Positions 57,596-64,000 of a stretch of 64,000 nt of DNA are shown in pieces. Source of the stretch: Tetrapyrgos nigripes (Eukaryota; Basidiomycota; Agaricomycetes; Agaricales; Campanellaceae). The stretch spans positions 124,001 to 188,000 of the forward strand of contig JAACJM010000137.1 in the NCBI GenBank assembly GCA_013368315.1, read 5' to 3'. Every line of letters starts with the position of its first letter. Positions within the stretch are counted from its first letter, which is position 1. Below the pieces are notes generated by a model. The model searched no databases. It was not told the origin of the DNA and saw nothing but the letters and a program-made list of their open reading frames with translations. The translations under genes and the position numbers were made by a program.

Positions 57596-58930
57596 ATGAC
57601 TAGTCGACAAACTCGATCTCAAGGATCAGCCCCAGATATCCCACTTCCTACTACCAGTCGCCACTCTAGTGCACACCCCTCTGGTACCCAAACTCCTACT
57701 CCGCCTGTATCATCTACTTCGCAAGCACAACCACCTGATCCTCTCTTCCAAAACCCTCTTCCATTCCCACTTGATCCCATTATGTCTGATGCTGGCGAAA
57801 ATACTAGGACTGATGTCCGGGATACTGCCCCTACTCCATCATCATCTCCTCCATCTACCCCTACTTCGTCGGTCGCATTATCTATGCCCGAAAATACAAA
57901 CCCCAACTACGTGATGCCGCTCAGCGACATCAACAAAGCTTTTGATTCCCTGACAGTTCTTACTGGCAGTGAGAATTGGAAGATGTGGTACTTCCGCGTT
58001 AATAACGCTTTACGGGTGATTCGTCACCAACACTTTAAAAGTTCCGGGTTACATCCTGGTAATACTGTCAAACTAGCCTGTTTTAACGCTATTACAGGCA
58101 AGATTGATGATAAAATCATGATCCACTACATCGAAGAGTCGGATGCGATAGAGCTTATCAAGAAGCTCAAGCAACGTTTCGACCCTTCATCCACAGTTCA
58201 AGAGTCTAACGAGCTGTGGAAACTCTTCAACTTACGTAAACCAGTCTGGGAGTTTGATAAGCTCCTCGACGAAGCTCAGGATCTGTGGGCTTCTATCAAG
58301 AAGAGAGACATAGATGTCTCAGATCAAGTTTTTTACTCAGCTCTAGTGGGGATTATTCCTCCACACTATCACTTTGTTCGCAGTTCTTACGAAGCAACTG
58401 TGGATACAGCTGCAGCTACATGGGATGCCACTACTGCAGCTGAAGGGGAGAAACCCGTATAAAGAGCTGTTGACCTCATTGCGCGACTAAAGAAGGAATT
58501 CACCAACTATCGTTTGAGCAATGCTCGAACGTACCCTTCGAAGAAGTCCGACAAGAAGTCCAGTAGCACTAGTCAAGGTGGTGCTCAACGATCGGACAAG
58601 TCAAAAGGGGAATGTGCTAACGCCACAGCGCCGTACCAGAAGCCTTCTGATGGCAAAAAGGATCGGAAGTGCTTCAACTGCAACAAGATGGGTCATACGA
58701 CCCAGACGTGCCCAGAACCGTGGACTGAAAAGTCCAAAGAAGCTATGAAGAAGAAAGGGATTACTAAACAATCCAACAAAGGCAAGACCAAGGAGAATGC
58801 ATCAGTTGCCATCTCCATGCCTGCGTCTTCTTCTTCTCAAATTGCGACTACGTCAACTTCGCAATCGGACTGGGTACAGTCGATTTCTTCGGGCGACGTT
58901 GAGATGGAAGACTCAGAGACTCCAGTGAGT
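57596..58930 (+). pseudogene. copia Gag with zinc knuckle
   Basis: Starts MTSRQTRSQGSAPDIPLPTT. Proline/serine-rich N-terminus, then the Gag core (LSDINKAFDSLTVLTGSENW, KMWYFRVNNALRVI, KLKQRFDPSSTVQESNELWK). A TAA at 58460-58462 interrupts the frame, which otherwise continues unchanged (RAVDLIARLKKEFTNYRLSN) to a CCHC knuckle, CFNCNKMGHTTQTC, and a lysine-rich tail. The frame then shifts before the protease. With a single TAA in an otherwise clean frame, this copy was disabled recently. Confidence 0.8.
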
Positions 58931-58949
58931 CATCATATTCCCTACCTGC

Positions 58950-61440
58950 TTTTACCGCGATCTCTGACCAAGATCATACGCATATCATTGATTCTGGTGC
59001 TACTATACACTGTACACCATATCTTAACTTACTTTTTAACGTTCATACTATGCCTGCCATAACTTTAACTGTTGCCAATTCAGAGCATCTAGATCTTCGA
59101 TTAGCAGGCGATATGCGGGTAGAAATTAGGAAGGACAATGGTGAGTCTTCGTCGATCACTCTTAAAAATGTATACTATAACTCAAAACTTCCGTTTACTT
59201 TAATCAGTATTTCACAAAAAGCGGACTATACTTTTACTTTTCATGATCATTTATGTATAATACGGAATGACAAGGACAATTTCATTGGCGTTATACACGA
59301 GAGCGCCAAACTTTACTCCATCACAACTAAAAAATTGAGTGATAACGTTGCTACTTTAAGTTTATATGAACTTCACAAACAGATTGGTCATATGAGTTAT
59401 ACAAATCTAAAAACATTACTAAAAACAGATAAATCTATTATTACAATCATTATTGATGATTGGACAGAAACTCAATGCGAAGACTGCATCATCAATAATA
59501 TACATAGACTTTCTGTTCCGAAACAACGTACTTCAGAATTAGCAGAAAACTTCGGAGACCATTTTCATATTGATATATTTGGTCCATTACGAACTGCCTC
59601 TATTGAAGGCTACAAATACTGGTTAACCATCGTCGACGACTGTACGCGTTGGTTAATATTATCTCCACTTAAAACAAAAGACGAAGCTTATACCCAATGG
59701 GTTACATTTACTACTGAACTATTTATGCAATATGGTATCAAAGTTAAAATTCTACAATCAGACAACGATGCTGTATTTACTTCGGGTGCATTCAAAAACT
59801 ACCTGAAAGCACAAGGTACAATTGCACATTATACAGTTCATGACACGCCTCAGCAAAATGGAGTTGCTGAAAACATACATCAACATATCATGAATGGTAT
59901 TCGTGTTAATCTGCATACTGGAAAACTACCTAATCGTTTGTGGTGGCATGCAGGACTTTATACTATGTACATACTTAATAGATCTCCGAAAACTGCATTA
60001 AAAATGCAAACTCCCTATTTTAAACGTTACGGTGTTAACGCGAACTTAGATAATCTACATAGCTTTGGTACACCTTGCATTGTATATGATGAAGCAAGAA
60101 CTAGTAAACTAACTCCTAAAGGAAAACGTGGAGTTTGGTTAGGCTTTGACGATCATTCAAAAGGCCATTATGTCTACTTTGGTACTAAAGTGAATGTAGA
60201 ACGCAACTTGCAATTCTTAACGTCCAAATCGCAAGTTGAAGGGGAGTTACAAAACAAAAATCAAGAACCATTAGAAACTACAGAAGAAAATACAATTGAA
60301 ATTCCAACTTCTCAGGAACACGAACCTGAACCAATGGATGTCGACGAAGACGAAACTAAACAACCTGATGGCCCAAGACGATCAAAAAGGATCCAAGAAG
60401 CCAGAGGTTTACTTTACGATGAAGTTGAACAAAACATTGCTTTCTTCTTAACAGAATTCAATGTTTACTACGCTGATAACGTTGGCGATCCAATTTCATT
60501 CAAGGATGTACTCAATCATCCACAACGTGATGCATGGTTTAATTCCATGAAAGCTGAGATAGAATCTCTAGAAAGTCTAGGAACCTGGGAATACGTCAAA
60601 CCTCCTGCTGATGCGAATATCATTGGTTCCAGATTTGTCTACAAAACTAAGTACGAACTTGGCAAACAGACCAAATTGAAATCTAGACTAGTAGCACAAG
60701 GCTTTAGTCAACAAGAAGGCATTGATTACTACACAAATGATATCTTTGCCCCTGTAGCATGCATGAGCAGTACACATTTTATACTTGCTCTTGCAGCTTC
60801 ATTAGACTATGAAACTACTCAGATTGATATTAAATCTGCCTATCTTTACGGAAATGTTACTGACAAGGAAACATTATACCTTCGTCCACCTCCGGGTAAT
60901 TTACTACCTAACTTACCTGAAGGCTACATACTTAAACTCAGAAAAACTCTATATGGGCTGAAACAAGCTGGTCGTCAATGGTATGAAAAATGATGCAATA
61001 TTCTCATAAAGTTACTAGGACTTAAGAAGTCTACTTACGATAATGCAGTATTCTACCGATATCATGAGAATAAACTCATTTTAATACTATCTTGTCACAT
61101 CGATGACATTACTTTATGTACTATCAACAAAGCTACTGCACAAGCTTTTGTTACTGCACTTAGTGCACACGTCAAAGTCACTGACGGTGGAGAAATCCAT
61201 TGGATTCTCGGTATGGAAATTCAACGAGATAGGAATAATCATACTATTAAACTCCATCAGAAACATTACATTGAGAATATTCTCAAACGATACAATTTTG
61301 ACCAATTACATTCACGCCGTACACCTATGCTACCCGGGCAAAATCTTAGCCCTAGACCTGGGAGTGAACCGCAACGGGACGCCGCTGCTATTAAACACTA
61401 TATGTCACTAGTCGGTGGTTTACAATATGTCGCTGACGCC
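58950..61440 (+). pseudogene. copia Pol: protease, integrase, reverse transcriptase (truncated)
   Basis: Protease motif IIDSGATIHC at about 58990, in the frame that continues into the long open piece from 59050. Integrase: zinc-binding HHCC (HKQIGHMSYTN ... CEDCI), then D-D-E (FHIDIFGPL with WLTIVDDCTRW, ILQSDNDAVFTS, PQQNGVAENIHQHIM). Reverse transcriptase: DAWFNSMKAEIESLESLGTW, RLVAQGFSQQEGIDYYTNDI, TQIDIKSAYLYGNV, YGLKQAGRQWYEK, and the catalytic box HIDDI in place of the usual YVDDL. A TGA at 60991-60993 interrupts the frame just before that box, after which it continues in phase to YMSLVGGLQYVADAS. The RNase H catalytic part is missing beyond about 61445. Confidence 0.85.
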
Positions 61441-61444
61441 TCTA

Positions 61445-62718
61445 TGAAAATCATGGGGTCCCTCATATCAGCCCAGAAAGACAATCTCTACTCTCTCCTC
61501 TTAACTGCTTCTCCATCTGCAAAAATTGCAGCTCAGACTGGAGTATGGAAGCCAAGAGTTGCTTTTGTGGCTTAAAAGACAAATACAGACAATGAGAACA
61601 ATACAGCAGGGTGTCCTAGGAGGCTCTCTACTACTTGTGAAGAGGTTAGATTGGAAAAAAATCCATTCTGGTAAAGCCAGATTGCTACACAAGTGGCCTG
61701 AAACATCAAGGCTCTTCTTGGACAACCTGTCCCAACCTATAACAGCCAAAACATCCCTGAAAACGTCTTGTGGCGATCTCCAAAACACAGAACAAGTGCA
61801 AACTTACAGCGACTTGCAGCAAGGCTCACTTGAAGTTTGCACAGATGTAAAAAGACCGGGCTGTAGAAGGCTAGAAGTGGGTTATTTTCTCAGATAAGAC
61901 CAAAACCAATTATTTTGGGGCAAATATGCCCCAGCATGTGTGAGAAAAGAGAGATAAATTCATGGTACAGCAAGATGTGACAGAAATGATGACATTTGAG
62001 AGAGAAAATGACATGACGGGTCAGGGTATGGGGCAACAGTAAGCAGTAAAAATGGTCCAGATGAAGGGGAAGATAGATTGCAAACACTATATGACCATCT
62101 TAAGTAACAAAATCCTGGAAAGCATTAATAATATGGGAGTTGATCCAGAGGTGGCCATTTTTCAGCTGGGTATTAACTTTCTAAAGTGCTATATCCAATG
62201 GTTTCCTTTATCAGAACATGTCTCTCTACCTATAAAAGCAACACTCTGCTTTCATACTTCAGTCTGAGCTGAAATTTTGATAGAGGGAGGGGCAGTTTGG
62301 AGGAGAGAGTAGAGATTGTCTTTCTGGGCTGATATGAGGGACCCCATGATTTTCATAGAAGCTGTAGAGCATCTGTATGTTACTATGTATGCTCCAGCTG
62401 GCAGCTATGACATCATTGTGGTGTATACATCACATTACTGTACAGCTCCACCCATGACATCATGTATAACACATCAGGTTATTGCAATAATGATTTTGAA
62501 GTGGCAACTCAAAAAATTGTCCAAATGACATACAATTTTAAATCAATCATAACTCCACAGATATGTGGCCAAATAAGACAAAACAGACAAATTATTGTAG
62601 CTCTAATCAAAGGCTTTCTTGCTACCACCAGCCATGTTTTGAGATTTCTGCTCAATAGCTCTTAAATCAGCAATCTTTCCAAAAGTGCCAAACATGTGGA
62701 CAATTTTTTTGGCCACTG
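61445..62718 (+). mobile_element. Rearranged, fold-back Tc1-family remnant inside the copia element
   Basis: Reading rightward, 61445-61575 encodes MGSLISAQKDNLYSLLLTAS and on, the start of a transposase related to the one at 54.4-55.4 kb. Decayed pieces of its middle follow (VIFSDKTKTNYFGANM near 61876-61925; KHYMTILSNKILESINNMGV then DPEVAIFQ near 62080-62166). There the sequence breaks, and from about 62241 the same 5' coding start returns in inverted orientation, followed by the 5' leader and a full terminal repeat ending GGCCACTG at 62718 next to TA. The left terminal repeat is missing. About 120 bp of transposase 5' end thus face each other as inverted repeats. The unit is dead. Confidence 0.8.
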
Positions 62719-62812
62719 TACTTGAGAGTCAAGCGAGATACGTTCGCACACTCTTACTCCCCACTTTGTGACTCTCACTAAGACTATTCGCTAAGATAAC
62801 CTAAGTCTAATA
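62719..62812 (+). repeat. 3' LTR remnant, last 94 bp
   Basis: Corresponds to 57409-57502 with two substitutions (TTTGC/TTCGC and TCGCT/TCACT). Its left edge is the TA target used by the Tc1 relative. Confidence 0.88.
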
Positions 62813-62859
62813 TCTTTCTGCTTTACCTTGAGATCCTATCCTCACATCTTATACTCACT

Positions 62860-64000
62860 GTCGACAAGCTGGCACCTGGACGAGCTGGCTGGTGGGTAGA
62901 CGAAGACGGTCAAATGAAGGGGTTTTTGGATGCATATTGGGAACACTGGCGCAAGTGTGACAAGGCTGCGACGAAGGGCTATTTTTACGATTGGATGGCG
63001 AGCAAGCTCTTCCTAAAATTTGGCGATCCCCCATGTGCGTTTCTTTTTTGTTTTGTTTTTGATTTTGACTGCTGACTGACCATTTGAGCAGATGTACCAG
63101 TGGAACAGCGTCGAAAGACGACCAAAGGGAGCCAACCAGCCACATCGATGACATCAGCACCTGCAGCGTCTATGTCGACAGCTGCTTCCCAGTCTGGATC
63201 CCAATCACAGTCGACTTCCAAGGACGTGGAGACTCAGTCCTCTGCGCAGGTCACCTTCGTTTCGTCTATTCCGGAATCTCTGAAGCCAGTACCCGCAGAG
63301 GAATTGGAGGCCACCTCTGTATGAAGCTGTGGCGGAGTTGAAGGAGGAGTTGGAGAAGCTGGGGCAAACATACAACAGTGACTATGCTGCTAACCTTGTC
63401 ATTGTTGCTGCGGAGTTTTGGGCGTGGTCGTTGATCCAAAATTTCCTCGACGATTCGATGGGAGTCACACTACCAGATTTGGAGCGGGATATGGAGGCGC
63501 TTTGGGGCCAGTATTGGGCTGCAACCAAGCAGAAATGGACAGGACAGTGGGAGGGTGTTGCCTTCAGCGAGCCTGACTCGGACGAGTTCACGAATGCATG
63601 CGCAATGACGATCGAACAGCGGGAAGTCTGTGAGGCTCGTTTCCAGGCCATATTGGACGGCGTTGAGATTCCAGCGATGGGCGAAGAAAAGGTAGATGAA
63701 GATTTGGTCAAAGAGAAGGAAGAGAAGGAACCACCAAAGGGGAAGGGGAAGGGGAAGGCACCAGTGCATGGGAAGCACTCTGCAGCCATGAAGGATTTCT
63801 TGACGCTGGAGTTCGATAAGGTGACGCTGGATGACGTGGAGGAGAAATACGGATGGAACCAACTCACCGAGGAGCAAAAAGAGCAGAATGTAGCATTGTT
63901 CAGAAAAGTCAGATTAGTGAGTACTTCGTGCGATCTTTCTCATCATGGGCTATATTAACTACTTGAAAAATACAGGATATTGGGTACTACTACCGAAAAC
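62860..64000 (+). CDS. Hypothetical protein, 5' part, continues beyond the window
   Basis: Frame VDKLAPGRAGWWVDEDGQMK, GFLDAYWEHWRKCDKAATKG, YFYDWMASKLFLKFGDPP ends at a GTGCGT donor (about 63034). Splicing to TTGAGCAG gives YVPVEQRRKTTKGSQPATSM and a Ser/Thr-rich linker up to EELEATS. From there the next frame carries YEAVAELKEELEKLGQTYNS, then a long acidic/charged segment (MAELKEELEK... KEKEEKEPPKGKGKGKAPVH, FLTLEFDKVTLDDVEEKYGW) to a donor GTGAGT at about 63916, and DIGYYYRK at the edge. The frame change at about 63318 needs one base removed or a tiny intron. The 5' end is not visible: a TAA lies just before the copia target site. Family not recognised; the KGKGKGK tract suggests nucleic-acid or nuclear contact. 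Confidence 0.5.

Larger units (their letters stand above)
57268..62812 (+). mobile_element. Ty1/copia LTR retrotransposon, damaged
   Basis: The 5' LTR begins TGTTGGAATTTAATGATAAC; the 3' LTR remnant ends ...GTCTAATA. TCTTT is found directly outside both ends (57263-57267 and 62813-62817), a perfect 5-bp target duplication. The internal order is gag, protease, integrase, reverse transcriptase (copia order). Gag and pol carry premature stops and a frame change. The RNase H end and the first ~140 bp of the 3' LTR are lost, replaced by a Tc1-family remnant. Over the shared 94 bp the two LTRs differ at two positions, so the original insertion is fairly young. Confidence 0.9.

Overview
The window looks like nuclear DNA of an Agaricomycete (mushroom-forming basidiomycete). 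The evidence is many 48-80 nt GT-AG (a few apparent GC-AG) introns, protein families I know mainly from Agaricomycetes (DUF6534-type and related seven-helix membrane proteins, TRI5-like sesquiterpene synthase, TPR-CHAT proteins, KDZ transposase with a CxC2-like segment, viroplasmin-domain proteins) and a dense load of eukaryotic transposons. No bacterial operons, rRNA, convincing tRNA or CRISPR array was seen. All family names rest on motif recognition, not on searches.

Layout. 0-9 kb is gene-poor: an exon end at the left edge, a tiny secreted protein on the minus strand (2.9-3.1 kb), a decayed DUF6534-type gene (7.2-8.05 kb) and a fold-back repeat (8.65-8.84 kb). 10-24 kb holds a well-formed seven-helix gene (10.0-11.4 kb), short minus-strand genes (12.1-13.4 kb), a gene-free inverted-repeat element (14.62-15.44 kb), a DUF6534 gene (17.8-19.4 kb), a TRI5-like terpene synthase (20.6-21.7 kb) with a broken duplicate of its 3' end just upstream, and an Agaricomycete protein of unknown function (23.4-24.1 kb). 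27.6-31.3 kb encodes a UIM-TPR-CHAT protein: ubiquitin-binding-like helices, ten 135-bp repeats and a caspase-like CHAT domain, with one frameshift and one nonsense codon inside the repeats.

35-64 kb is mostly mobile DNA: a 1.4-kb inverted-repeat element with GGGTACCCGC clusters and a 9-bp target duplication; a seven-helix gene remnant and a cysteine-rich secreted peptide gene (37.3-39.2 kb); a 3376-bp IS630/Tc1-type transposon with 126-bp inverted repeats that carries a second, multi-exon gene (bZIP-like basic region, SAM-like C-terminus); a ~177-bp satellite; a KDZ transposase neighbourhood (46.5-53.4 kb); a gene split by an apparently young 1627-bp Tc1 element; and a Ty1/copia retrotransposon (57268-62812, TSD TCTTT) whose 3' end was replaced by a rearranged second Tc1-family element. 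The right edge holds the 5' part of a further gene directly behind the copia element.

The genes do not form one pathway. Candidates for follow-up are the UIM-TPR-CHAT protein as a possible ubiquitin-sensing protease, and the cargo gene inside the IS630-type transposon.
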